Source: Bilabrum cf. latius
Taxonomy: Eukaryota > Bigyra: Bicosoecida > Bigyra > Bicosoecida
NCBI GenBank assembly: GCA_965178125.1
Contig: OZ237762.1
Span: forward strand, 248,001-312,000
Length of the DNA stretch: 64,000 nt
Direction: 5' to 3'
Part shown: piece after piece, positions 10,325 to 21,977 of the stretch
Position numbering within the stretch: position 1 is the first letter of the stretch
Layout of the letters: every line of letters begins with the position of its first letter
Made by a program: the position numbers and the translations under genes
Notes under the pieces: model-generated
What the model saw: only the letters and a program-made list of their open reading frames with translations
The model's database searches: none
What the model was told of the DNA's origin: nothing

Positions 10325-12013
10325 TCACCCCGTGCTCCCGTACGAAGAGGCCCCGGCTCCTCCCAGCGCGCCCGACGAGGCACCCCTGATCTCGGAGGTC
10401 CGAAGCACCGCCCGATCGTTCCCCCTCAGGCTCGCATGCGCCTCTGCCGTCTCCCCGCTCGCACGGCTCTCCGCTCGCTGGGCCGCGGTGGGATCAGCAG
10501 AGGAGCTGCGGGAGTACAGCGTGATGCCATCGCCGCTGCTGCTGCCGCTACCCCCCAGCGCGCCACCCCCCATCCCTCCCCCGCCCTTGTCCTTCCCCTT
10601 GCTTTTCGCAGCCCTCCCGCGACCGGGAGGCGCCGCGAGCGCGGAGGGCGTCCCCCCTGCGGAACCGGATCGCGCGGCGCCCCCCCTCTCCGGCGTCCCC
10701 GGCACCTCCAGCGCACCCCACCCGTCGTCCTTGTTCTCCATGGCGTCCTCTCTGCCCACACCGAATCTCGTGGCGGTGGCCGCGCCATCCACAAGCAAGG
10801 AGGCCTCTAGAGCCGCGGCTGCCCTCTCAGTGTCAACCCCGCCACCCACCGCGTCACCGTACTCCCCAGCACCCGCGTACACCGCCCCCGCGGCACCCCC
10901 CTCCTCCAGATCACCTCCCCCACGCAGCTCCGGATCCACGAGGGTCGAGTGCCCCTGCTGCAGCACCCCCGACGCGCCCAGAGCCAGCGCCCCTGAGGCA
11001 CCGCTCAGCTTGCCCGACCCCGAGCCTACCCCAGTCCCCAGCACCCCCTAGTTGGGGGCACCGTCCCCGTGCCCCCTCCCCGCCATATACCCGGACCTGG
11101 TGCTGTGGAAGTTGTCCGCGATGTCAGAGAACACGTCGGCGAAGCCAAAGGCCTGGCCCGCCCTGGAGGCCACGGTGCCCCTCTGCGCTTTGGTGACGGA
11201 GGGCACGCCCACCGCGCCCCCGGGCTCGTACTCCGCGCTGGGAAATGCCACAAAGTAAAGAGTGGCGAAGCCCAGCATCTCGATGCACAGGATAAAGTTG
11301 TTCCACTGGTCCGCGTCCCCGATTGATGCAGGCGCGGTCTGCACAAGGAGTGCCTGGTAGTAGGTGGCGATCACGCATAGCTTGATGGTGAGGAACTTGA
11401 AGATGGGGCTGAATCCACGGAGCAACTCCTTAGTGGCCATGTAGTACAGCAGCAGGGCGTACAGCGCCGCGGTGTACACGACGTTGTAGGTGATGCTGAG
11501 AGGCCACTGGTAGTACGGAGAGTGGTAGTAGCCAGCGCCGAGCATGACCAGAGACAGGACGCCGGCCACAGGCTTTACTATCACGAATATCAACACTACC
11601 TATCGGCACCTACGCAGGAAGGTGGCGCCGAGCTGGATCACCGGCAGGCAGCAGAAGGGCCAAGGGTGCTGCATTGAACCCTGCTCCTCGATCCCGTGCA
11701 GGCATGCAACCTCGCCTCCGCAATACTCTACAATCAACACAAGAAACGAATATACTACGAGTGCTTCATAAATATCCCGCACTGTGGCCAGGTATAACTA
11801 GGCTGCAGGTGCTGCCAGCGAAACAAAGCTAAGCAGGGCGTAAACTGGGAGCATGATGATCAACCGGATCACATGTTTTTGCATCTCTGGGCGGCTCCAA
11901 GCACTGAGGTGCTACCACATGTGAACGCAGCTTGCCGCGATTGCGATGAAGGCGCACGTCCCGGCGATCCCCAGGGCAGCCCCTCCGTCAACAAACTGCG
12001 CAGCGGAGCCCAT
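10325..12013 (-). CDS. TMEM184/LAZ1 (DUF300, OST-alpha family) membrane protein
   Basis: Intronless, 562 aa, ATG at 12013 and stop TGA at 10325. This is the multi-pass membrane family that includes TMEM184, SLC51A and plant LAZ1. Signature segments in order are MW-(TAG)-HLSAWSRPEMQKHVIRL, LPVYALLSFVSL, RDIYEALVVYSFLVLIVEY, ATFLRRCR-(TAG)-VVLIFVIVKP and ELLRGFSPIFKFLTIK. Hydrophobic stretches indicate about seven membrane spans. Homologues have QHL at the first TAG (codon 34) and KQATLQF at the third (codon 138), both Gln. Further TAGs are at codons 72 and 322. The C-terminal about 240 residues are Gly/Ser/Ala-rich and probably cytosolic. The start gives a short N-terminus and a hydrophobic first segment close to the family pattern. 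Confidence 0.88.
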
Positions 12014-12246
12014 CGCGGCAATTCCTAGCTACAAGCAAAGTTTGGCGAAGGATTATCCCAAGATTCGAAGTATTTGCACTTAATTTCAATTACTGGATGC
12101 AATGATGCACCCGAAGGCTGATGAAATGCGAATTTAAGTGGCATATTCCCGGTTTTTTGCGGCCTTCATCATGGGGTTCCGTGAACGTTCAACGAACAAA
12201 AATAAAAAATAACCCAACCCCGTTGACCTCCAATAACGGTCCCCGT

Positions 12247-15200
12247 TCAAAGCCCAATCGCTCTCTCATACCTGCGCCTAGCCCCATCCACAGAGAACAC
12301 GATGCCTTGCGTTCCCTCCCTCACCAGGATCTCCTGCTCCACCCATGCCTCGTTCCCCCCAATCCGCACCAAGTAGCTCCCCTCGCGCACCACCAGCTCA
12401 CCGTCCTCGTCTGCACTGGCCAGCACAGAGGCGGGGATGGTCAGGTGCAGCACCTGCGACTTGCCAGGGGCCAGCACGGCCGTGCGATCGAAGTCGAACA
12501 GCTCTTTGCGGGCACCAGACACCCGCAGCCCCTCCCCCCCTGTTGGGGTCACGAAGCCGAGCACGCTCCACGCCCCCGCCACAGAGCCAGTGTTGGTCAC
12601 AGTCACCGTGTACGACATCTCCTGCGCCCCGCTGGCCACGTCAGTCCCCGCCACAGCCATAGGTGCAACCCCCTCCCCGGAGGCCCACTGCACGTCGAAG
12701 GTGGTGTAGGACAGGCCATCTCCGAATTCCCACATGGCCCCGTCCTCGGGCCCGTAGAACATGTACGTCAGCCCGGGCACGTCATCGTGCGGCTTAATGC
12801 TCATGTCGAACATGGATCGCTTGCTGGTGATGTCGCTCGCGTACCAGGTGGTGGTCACTCTCCCGCTCGGGTTGGTCTGCCCCAGCAGCACCTCAGCGAT
12901 GGCGTCCCCTCCGAGTTCCCCGGGGTAGTGCGCGTCCACGATAGCAGGCACATTAGCCTTGACCCACGCATCCCCCAGCACCCCGCCGTGGATGTAGACC
13001 ACAACCAGCGGCTTGGACCCCGCCGCCTGCGCCACCTGCTGCAGCAGCTCCAGCTGGTGACCCGGCAGGTCGATGGACGTCCTGTCCTGTCCTTCCTGCT
13101 CCTCCATCTGGTCGATCCCAAGGAACACAACCACTGCGTCGGCGGAACCAGCCGCGTCCACGGCCTTCGCAAACCCCGACGTCTCCTGGCACCCAACACT
13201 GCAGCCTTCCTGGAACAACACGTTTGCCGTGGGAAGCTGCTTCTGCATGGCAAGCAAGGGTGTGTGTGAGTCGACAAGGGTGTTGGCGCCGTGGTAGTTG
13301 GACAGCATGTCCTGAGATGCGTTTGCATGCGGGCCGATCATGGCAATAGAGGACAGCTTGGACGCGTCCAGGGGCAGCACCCCGCCCTGGTTCTGGAGCA
13401 GGATGATGCCCTGCCGAGCCGCGTCCAGGGCAAGCTCTCGGTGGGCGGGCGTGTCCACTACCTCTGGCCCCAGCTGCAGGTAGGGGTTTCTCTCGGGCGG
13501 GTCCATGATCCCAAGCCGGATCACCTGCCGGAGAAAATTGCGGACGGCCGTCTGCACGGACGTCTCCGTGACGTTGCCGGTGTGCACTGCCTGTGAGAGA
13601 TCAGGATACGGGGGCGAACACACGAGGCCCCAGGTGCAACCAGCAGCACGGCATGGATGCACGAGTCCAAGGGCCAGCTAGCCATGGTATGCACCGCAGA
13701 ATAGCTTGCCCTGGAATGCATTTTCTTTTCCTTCCTCGTGTCCTTCTTACCTCTGCCAGGAACAGGGCGTACCATGACGTCACAGTTCCGCAGTTGACGT
13801 CAGTCCCGCCGTCCTGCAGCGCGGCGCGCACTGTGTCGCTCGCTCCGCTCGTGTAGTGGTGCTGGAGCAGCATGTCAGTGACAGCGCCACAGCTGCGCAT
13901 AAGACAAGGACAACGGGTAGATCTAGTGGGGACACAACGTGCGAGACAGCCGGGAAGGTAGTCGGGAGCAGCTCGGGAGAGATACGGGAGGGCAGGCACA
14001 CAGCGCCACAGACAGCGCCACAGTGCGATACACCCTTCATCTCACTCAGAGGCGATAAATCCGTTGAAGCCCCACTCCCCGCGGATGATGCCGTTGTTGA
14101 AGAACCCGTTCGCGCACGAAGGGATGCCGGTGGTCGCGTGGGTCTGGTTGCGCACCGTCACTGCGTTGTAGCTGCACATGGTGCTCTGCGCTTGCCCGCG
14201 TTCGATGGCCGACCGGAACGCGGGCCAGAAATACTCCACCAGCTCCCCATACGACACGATGGCGTTGAAGTCGTGCCTAGTGGTGCCGTTCCAGTTCTCG
14301 AGATCGTAGGCGGAGAAGTGCTTGGGCGTGGCCACCACCCGGATGTAGTCCTCGTCACCGAGACCCTGCAGCCCGGTGACGTGCTCAAAAGCATACTCCG
14401 AGTTGAGGACTGGGTCCTCCCCGGGCACCTCCTGTCCCCTGCCCCAGCGCGGGTCACGGAACAGGTTGATATCGGGAGACCAGGAAAACCCAGAGCCCCA
14501 CACGCCCTGGTTGCCCAGTGCCCTCGCTTCGTACGAAATAGCCTCCGCGACGCTCCTCCAGAGCGAGCGGTTGAATGTGGCCCCAAGCAGCAGACCGTGG
14601 GGGAAGGAGGTGGGGCACCCCGTGGAGCCGTCAACGCCCGAGGATCGGCCGCAGGCCACGCTCTCTACGCCGTGCAACGCCTCGGCGAACTTCATGGGAG
14701 GGATGCCGAGCACGCCCACTCCAGTCGAGTCGTACCCCTGCAGCATCCCGGCGGCCTGCTGCGGGGACACCCTGGGCACCAGGTCGTCCAGCCGCTGCTC
14801 GGGTGGCAGGTCTGGGTTGCAGTACGGGCGGTCCGGGTAATCGGCACAAGTGTACGGCGAGCTGGCATCCATGCATAGCGTAGGGTCCAAATCGGAGTGA
14901 AACTGACCGGTCGAGGGGTCGCGTTCCCACCGCTGCTTTGCACTGCCGTCGCAGCCATTCACAACCACAGCCATGCCAGCCTGCGGTATCCCAGCCAGCA
15001 CTTCAACGCACTTTCTGTTCATCAACGATTGCAGTGTGCGAGTAGTAGCATTATAAGTCCAATGCTGGTTCCACGGAGTATCCGTTGGAGCGTACAGGTG
15101 CAACGCAGCGTCCGTTTCATTGGACCAAAGGACTATATCTAGCACGAGCACGGGGTTGGTGCCGTGCAGCTCTAGCCTAGATCTGCAACAAGAGAGGCAC

Positions 15201-15407
15201 TAAATGATATTTCATGTAGGATCGTTGTAGTGACAGCTCATCAAATTATGTACAGTGTTCGTCTCACCCCTGGAACTACCAGTCTTGCGCCACAGACCAG
15301 CTCCCGCATGTCTGAAGCTGCACTGGATTTAGAGCCTCGGGGGCGGGCTACGCCTCAATGTAACATAACAATGCAATAATAAAGGGTGCCTGCGCATATA
15401 AGATCAT
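12247..15407 (-). CDS. Secreted GH3 beta-xylosidase-like enzyme with lectin domain
   Basis: Exons are 15407-15268, 15182-14046, 13892-13751 and 13590-12247, giving 920 aa and stop TGA. The N-terminus MILYAQAPFIIALLCYIEA is a signal peptide. Residues of about 25-150 form a beta-trefoil (ricin-B-like) lectin segment with QLQTCGSWSVAQDW and CDGSAKQRW. Next comes a plant-BXL-type GH3 core: MLQGYDSTGVGVLGIPP, ALHGV, RGQEVPGEDPVL, KHFSAYDLENWNGTTRHDF, and the nucleophile Asp in GFIASDCGAV, restored by splicing across 14046/13892. The C-terminal GH3 domain and an FnIII-like end (GDGLSYTTFDVQW) follow. TAG occurs at two codons of exon 1. BXL enzymes release xylose or arabinose from hemicellulose; substrate specificity cannot be read here. 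Confidence 0.88.
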
Positions 15408-15513
15408 ATTGTCTGTTTTCTGCGTGCGTGACTGTTTTTCCTGCAATGAGAAGGTTCGCGTAGGTTCGCCCCGGCTCAAGTTGATCCGATCATCGCCACA
15501 TGTACGCAGGCGG

Positions 15514-16927
15514 TCACTCCACACCACCGTCTGGTCTCGGACCACCCGCAGATCTCGGTACCGCTGCGCTGCCTGTGGCCTAGCCACCGCTAGCTGCGCC
15601 TGCGCCTTCTGCCCCGCTGGCACTGGCACCCCTTGGTGACTCCGAGTCGTCCCGTGAGAGCACCCCATCTGGTGTGACGATGAAATCCACGGGCTGGTCA
15701 TGCTCGCCCATAGGCACGTGCTCCGTGGCCCGCAGCAGTTCCCGGGCACCCTCGACTTCGGAGGTGGCGGCGGCAGGGCTGGCGGCCGCTGGTATAGCAC
15801 TAGGTCTAGTGGCACTGGCACTGGTACTGGTACTGGTACTGGCACTGGTACTGGCACTGGTACTGGCTGCAGTGTCCTCGCTGGGCACTCCTGATGAGCC
15901 AGCGCAGTCAGTTGCAGAGAACCTGTCTCCGCGCAACGGGAGCAGCTGTTCCCTGAGACACACGGCCTGCGGTGGGGTGTGAATCCATCACAGCCACTGG
16001 CATTCGGAGGTTTGAAAGATGATGGAATGCGGTGCACTCAGCGAAGCATACAGGCATGACAAATATAAGTAGAGGACAGTGGACATGCTGTTGATGCGCA
16101 GTACAACTGCCTCACCATCCTGACCGGCCTGGGAAGCCCGGCCTCTCGGTGGGCCCTGTCGATACGGGCGAGGAAAGTGTCTGCGAGCGAGGTGCCGGTG
16201 GATGATCACGCTCACGTGCAATCGAGCTTGACGCGAGATATGAGGTACACCGTGGCAATGGACAAAGCGAGACGGGCACCGTGTGGCTCATGGACATTTG
16301 CTCTTGCTATTTCTCACCGTAGAATCCGCCGCCGTGGCCCAGGCGGCCGAACGAACGGTCCATCGCCACGCAGGGAAGCAGAACCAAGTCCAAAGGCACA
16401 GGCTTCAATTGATCCATAGAATCAAGTTCTGACTTCGTGTATTCGGCGGCAGGGCCGACCTTTGTCTGGCGAACAACGCCTTCTGCTTCAATGCCGCAGC
16501 TTGCAAAGTCAATGGCCTCGGCCCAGCGAGACTTCCGAGATGCTTCAACAGAAGCAAGTAAATCATCAGGCCAATTTGGTTCTGGGATACCCCACTTTGT
16601 TTTGCCAAATGACTCAACGTGAGCACCGGATGGCACGGACAGGACGCCCATTTGACGACCTCCTGCTACTTTGGGCACATAAAGCGTCTTTCCGCCTCGA
16701 AAACACTGTGACACTATTGATCCAGTCTATAGCTCACCACCTTTCATCGACAAATAGCAGAATACTGATCTTGACTTAGCAAATATTGGATCTTTCGAAA
16801 TGTGGCGAGCAACTGCCTCGGACTGTCGGTCAATTTCTACCGTAGGAACCGCTTGTAGCACCTTACTAAAAGCCTTGCGCAAAGACCGTTTAATTACTTT
16901 CATATCCTTAGGTGCTTCTTGTGCCAT
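15514..16927 (-). CDS. MTHFS: 5-formyltetrahydrofolate cyclo-ligase with extended tail
   Basis: ATP-dependent conversion of 5-formyl-THF to 5,10-methenyl-THF. Exons are 16927-16318, 16180-16116 and 15966-15514, 375 aa, stop TGA. Motifs include the N-terminal helix KVIKRSLRKAFSKVL, VFCYLSMKGGEL-(TAG)-TGSIV (TAG is codon 67, in the family's GE[LV]xT motif), KTLYVPKVAG, and the active-site loop LGHGGGFYD. Splicing at 16318/16180 gives GGGFYDTFLARIDRA, like GGGYYDRFL in homologues. A later conserved strand, EHVPMGEHDQPVDFIVTPDG, follows a Ser/Thr/Ala-rich insert (15810-15868). The protein is much longer than the roughly 200-aa family norm. An upstream in-frame ATG at 16999 would add an Arg-rich leader, possibly mitochondrial. 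Confidence 0.86.
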
Positions 16928-17604
16928 AGGTAGTGTGCATACGATACACGCGCGTGATTTTCTCAATGGATCGGAGCGCTCCGATCGAATGCCTCTCATC
17001 CACCGGCGCGGCGGGTTTCGTCCTGGAGCCGGGAAGTCAATGGAGCAAGCGTTCCACCCCTAGAGAAGCGCCGGCAGTGCTCCTCACGAGCCGCAAATGG
17101 GTTATTCGTATCTACAATGCGCTTGGACTGGGCAAAGTGTGCTTCAAGCTGAGTTCGGGTGTTCAAGCTGTCTGATCATGCCACACGGCATTTGACAATC
17201 AGTAAACACCATTCAATAGCCCACATATATGGCGTATCACCAACAGCAGCCCCACCGCCAGGATACACGTCCCCACCGCCCGACCATCCCCATCCTTTGT
17301 GGCCGGCGGTCATCTACCGCGACGGGACCACTGCCTGCCGCGTTCGATCCGCCCAGCGACTACCCTGCTTAACCAATCTATACTTCCAGAAGAGTCATTC
17401 CGCATGGCCAGGGCTGCCCGCTAAGGCACCGTCGGGCTCCACCAAGATCCTCACCTTGATAGTTCCGGTTTAGTAGGGGTCAGGCAATATCGGGTGAATC
17501 TGCAATCATTTGCTACTAGCTATATACATTACCGAATTTTTGGCATCACTTTCTTAGAAAGGGTCGACGTTTAGTAGTACTGCAGCCCAGTAGGGCCTGA
17601 ATCA
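16928..17604. promoter_or_regulatory. Divergent 5' region of MTHFS and unknown gene
   Basis: 677 bp with no gene I can support. A TATA-like CTATATAC lies at about 17519, some 80 bp before the ATG of the 17605 gene. A short plus-strand frame at about 17229 (MAYHQQQPHRQD) could be an exon of something, but no donor/acceptor chain or homology supports it. The region also holds the possible longer MTHFS leader (to 16999). Confidence 0.4.
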
Positions 17605-20600
17605 ATGCCACGCCGCAATCGAGGAAAAAAATAGCAGGGAAGAGGTGGATAGCATCACCGACATCGGGGAAGAACACCAAACCAGCAGCAGACCACAGGT
17701 GCAGCCGCCGTGCGACCATCAGTCGCAAGCGCAAGCGCATTGATCTTAGATTCTGCCGTCATAACGCTCGCAGCGTGGCGACGGGGCCTTCTCTCCCAAC
17801 CTGAAGCGCACAGTCGGGTCGAGTCGCTGCAGATTGGGGGTCATTTGATATCAGACCCCTTGCCGAGGCTGCGTGGTGGGCACGATTCGCCGAAAGGAAT
17901 CTATGCCTACTAGGCACACCTGATGCTCTCGGGATCAGTACGTGGCCTTGAAAATCGAGTCGTGGAAAGCTAGGCCTAGGATGCGCCTTCTGACGACGAG
18001 TTCAGGCGTATGATTGTAGATGGCAGCTGGGAGTCTCTAGCTGACAAGAGAAGAGTACCAATCCAGCGCGAAGAAGTCCTTGCGGCTGCCGCAGAGGCAC
18101 GTGCTTCTACTTTGCTCGGGCGGTACACGGGCGGGTCTCTCCTGGGCCCCGAGTGGGGCGACGGGGTGCGTGAGATGGAGAACGCTGAGCACGAGGCTTG
18201 CAAGCAGGGCGAGGAGGATGCCTACTTTTCCATGCATCCTGCGGTCGACGAAGACCCGAGTGGAGCCGGCAGCAGCCCAACGTGCCCTGTTGGGTGGCCG
18301 TCCGAGCGATCCTACCGAATGCGCCTGCGGAACCTGTGCGCGGCCCCGGATCCGTCAGGCGACGCGGGGGCGCGTTCAGATGCTCATATACGTAGCTTGT
18401 TTGCATTTCCAGCGTCTGGTGGTGGAGGTGCGGTTGTGGTGTCACCAAGCGGCCAGGCATCAGCCAGCCATGGAGCAACGACTCGGCTGTTCAGCAGGTC
18501 GCACCCAGGCAGCTGGCCGGCCGTGGTGCACCCCACCGGTGCTGGTGCTGGTGCTGGTGCTGGTGCTGGTGCTGGTGCTGGTGCTGGTGCTGGTGCTGGT
18601 GCTGGTGCTGGTGCTCGTGCTGGTGCTGGTGCTGGTGCTGGTGCTGGTGCTCGTGCTGGTGCTGGTGCTGGTGCTGGTGCTGGTGCTGATCCGATCGCTT
18701 CGGCTCGACTAGAAGCTGAGTGCTGGTAGCGTGCCATGAGTAGCACCAGCATCAACAACACGAGTGGCCTGTTCCTCCACCGGCACGCGTGCCAGCAGGT
18801 TGTGCTATTGCAGGACAGGTTCTTGGGCTCCAGGTCCAGCAGGGGGCAGGAGTTCTGGGACGGTGGCGGCGGGCCTGACCCATGCTGCATCCAGGGAACA
18901 AGCGACGAGGAGGCAGCCGCGCGGGTATTGCAGAGGGCTCGGGGCAGGCGTGGGCCGGGACCGTCGGGAGATCGTGTTCGGACTGGCGTTGGCTTCGACG
19001 CCTGGGTGACTCTGGCAGCTGCAAGTACACGCACGATCGCAGCCTGGATGTCGGACTGTCCGCTCAATGTGTACACCCGGCCCGGTTCAGAGGGCAGAAG
19101 GGCGCTTGTGATTGCAGAAGATGCGACTCGCGGTGCTGGGGGGATCCCAGGCTACGACCCGTAGTAGACAGTCACAAGGCAGGAAACAGCTCGCATCGAG
19201 TCCCTTGTGGCTGCAGTCAGCCACGGCGCCAGGTGTGCAGCTGCTGCCATCGACGTGCTCGGGGAGGCTGTGAACGACTGGCGTGCAGCTGCTGCCATCG
19301 ACGTGCTCGGGGAGGCTGTGAACGACTGGCGTGCAGCTGCTGCCATCGACGTGCTCGGGGAGGCTGTGAACGACTGGCGCCAGGAGGTATTGGCTGCGAC
19401 AGGCAGGGCAGGTGCAGGTGCAGGTGCAGGCGCAGGTGCAGGCGCTGGTGCAGGTGCTGGTTCTGGCGCTGCGGCAGCTGGACGGGGAATCGGTGGAGAG
19501 ATCCACGGCATCGGTTGCGATGGGGGCGTGCAGTGCAGGTGCAAGGCTCGCGGCGGGTCGATTGGAAGAACGGCCGACAAAGGGCCGGAGGAGTACCCAA
19601 TCACAGAGCAGTGGGCCCACAGGTGCGCTCCATCAGTGGTGCGCGTGGCAGCAGGGGTCACTCAAATCCTAGAGGCTGCTTCATAGTGCCTCGTGGCTCT
19701 GGCTATGGGACCGCTTCATGGGGACGAGGGACCTGGGGCTCTGCCACGTGCAAGCACGCTTGCCATTCGGGCAGCGTGCCCTGTGCTGCTGCAGGCTGCC
19801 AACCGCTGGGACTCTGCCTGCAGGCCGTTCCTGCAGCAGCGCGAGGACCCGCTGCGTCCCCTGTTTGGGTGCCCGTGGATCTCGGGGACAAGGGGCACGC
19901 TACTGCACGGCTTCAACCCATGGGTGGTGCATGAAGCTGTCAGGCTCGCGTCTGCGGTGCAGGCGGACTGCGTGCTGCGAGAGGTGCGGCGGACGCGAGC
20001 CCTCGGGAGACCCGACCTGATGCGCCAGCTGAACAGCAGGGTGTGGCTGCCCGATTGGCTGTGGACTGTTGCGAGTGCCAGGCACAGGTGCATGTGGACG
20101 GGAGACGTGCAGTCCGCGACGGCCGCCGGGAGGCTCGTGGCCATGTGTCTGCAGAGAATCCCGTCGCCGGTGCTGGGACGATGGTACCAGTCCGAAGGCG
20201 CCACAGGTTGGGGAGGTGGCAGGCTGCGCCACAAGGACTACGCAGGGGATGGAGGACCGACACCTGCACAGCGATTGGTCTGGGGCACGGCTCGACTAGC
20301 TGGCCAGCAGATGTGGGATCTGGCCCTGGGGTGGATCCGGTGCCACTGCCGGGGAACAGTGGAGGAGCTGGCTGCGTGGGTGGACAGCGGTGAGGAGGAG
20401 CTCCGGCGCCTCGAGCACAAGAACGCTGATACGAGGACGGAGCGGTGGCACATCCGCAGGGAGAGGGAGCTTGCAGGTGAGCTGGGTGCAGGTGAGCTGG
20501 CTGCCGATGCAGGGGATGGTGACGCCCTCTTGGACTCGTGCATGTGCGTGGTGGGGGAAGAACCGGATAGGTGGAGGGACGTGGTGAGCATGGGGTGCTG

Positions 20601-21948
20601 GAACCTGATGCGGGGCGCCGACTCGCCCATGGTGACCCCGCTTCGGGCGAGGGGAGGCGCGTGCGTTGTTCCCCAGGCTGGCGAGGGGGCTCGAGGCGAG
20701 GTGGAAGGAGCGGACGAAGAAGGTGAGGAGGACTGGCGCCGCGCAGAGGGGATCGCCAGGTTCCGCAAGGGCAGGGCGGGCTACGGGCAACGCGGCAAGC
20801 ACGCATGGCGCAGCATCGTTTGCTGCGGACCCAGAGATCACGTGCCTCCTCCACCTCTTCCTCTTCCTGGCGCTTCACTGCCATCGTCGGCGCCGCAGTG
20901 GAGCCTGGGCTGGAAGCAGCAACTCGAGGCCAAAGTGGGTGAGCTGGAGAACATGGCCCCGAACAGAGAAGACGTAGCCCCGGATCTAGAGGACATGGCA
21001 CCGGATCTAGAGGATACGAGCACGGATATGGGCATGGGCATGGACATGGACATGAGCTCAGGGTCGGGCAGTGAAACCGCAGCATCAGAAGGCTCCATCG
21101 AAGCACTGCTGCGCTTCCCCACAGGCGCCATCGAGGCACAGCCCATCGTGGCAGCAGTGGAGCTGCACACGGTGGCAATGCTACGAAGCGTGCCCCATAG
21201 GCACGTGCCGTAGATGCCGCTTGCCGTGCACCTGCTGATCCAACGAGCCATGCAGACCGAGTGGAGAGAGAGGAGGGAGGGGAGAAGGCAGGCTGATGGA
21301 GGGGTTACAGGTGCTGCGAGCAGTGGCCCTGGTGCTGGCCCTGTGTCCAGCTCCAGCGCAGTAAGCCGTGATGGAGGGGCCCGTGCGGGCAGCCCTTTCC
21401 GCTGTACAACCCGAATAGTGTGCCTGACATCCGAGCCGACGCGGCTGCTCCTGCTGGGTGGAGACCCATGTGGTCAGCTCGACCGGTGCCCGGCCAGCTG
21501 GTTGGCCGCTAGGAGAGTGTAGGTCGCTTGCTGGAGGTGCTAGAAGATGTTCGCATGTCGCGGCGAAGGGAGCAGCTGCTTCGGTTTCGATCTACTCTTG
21601 CTTGGATGCCGTGAGCTTCGTACGAGTGATCAATCGAGCTTGTTCAGCACCTGGGTCGGAGAATGCTCTCGTTGTGGATCGTTTGCTTGTTTGCCATCCT
21701 CGCACCCGTGGATGGATCGGTCGGCTAATCATTAGCCGCTAATGTTGGACCTATTCATGAAGGTTCGTTTCCACTGGCAAGGGTTGCCCATCCCAGGCCC
21801 TAGATTCTACGTTTACGAAAATAATACAGATATGCAACTCAGCCAAAGCCAATCCGGAGTTCGGAATCCACAAAAGTCCGGTGCCAGCTAGCTACTGGTG
21901 GGGCAGAGCTCGCAGTGGGAGCGCTCTCCCACTGGGACTGCAAATTGA
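17605..21948 (+). CDS. Large protein of unknown function, 14 in-frame TAG
   Basis: Open from ATG (MPRRNRGKK) to TGA at 21946-21948, 1447 aa if unspliced, crossing 14 TAG codons (17632, 17650, 17911, 17971, 17977, 18727, 19162, 19165, 19684, 21211, 21520, 21541, 21733, 21889) and no other stop. I do not recognise it. Visible features are a basic N-terminus, a (Gly-Ala)n run from the GCTGGT repeat, three exact copies of AAAAIDVLGEAVNDWR, and a central Trp/Arg-rich region (VWLPDWLWTVASARHRCMW) that looks globular, with several Trp, His and Cys residues. The tail is acidic and Met-rich. The last about 400 bp are AT-richer and may really be 3' UTR, in which case the true end is unclear. The next gene's stop is only 29 bp away on the other strand. 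Confidence 0.55.
18539..18687 (+). repeat. GCTGGT hexanucleotide repeat
   Basis: About 25 near-perfect GCTGGT units coding for (Ala-Gly)n, with a few GCTCGT variants (Arg), inside the unknown 17605 gene. Confidence 0.9.
19235..19378 (+). repeat. Three exact 48-bp tandem repeats
   Basis: Units start at 19235, 19283 and 19331 and appear identical. Each codes for the same 16-residue segment (AAAAIDVLGEAVNDWR with context shift), predicted helical. The exact identity suggests recent duplication. Confidence 0.9.
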
Positions 21949-21977
21949 GAGAAAGCACAGTGAGCATCAGTGCTGCA

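Noticed and set aside
10332-11051. Plus-strand 239-codon frame opposite the TMEM184 tail.
   Set aside because: Antisense shadow of the Gly/Ser/Ala-rich tail on GC-rich DNA; no homology and no start context.
17330-17360. tRNA T-loop-like GTTCGATCC.
   Set aside because: Flanking bases do not form a T stem, and no acceptor or anticodon stem can be drawn around it.
17229-17380. Short frame MAYHQQQPHRQD as a first exon.
   Set aside because: No convincing donor or downstream exon could be chained, and it ends at TAA.
19235-19378. CRISPR-like array.
   Set aside because: The 48-bp units are directly adjacent, without spacers, and lie in frame within a coding region of a eukaryote.
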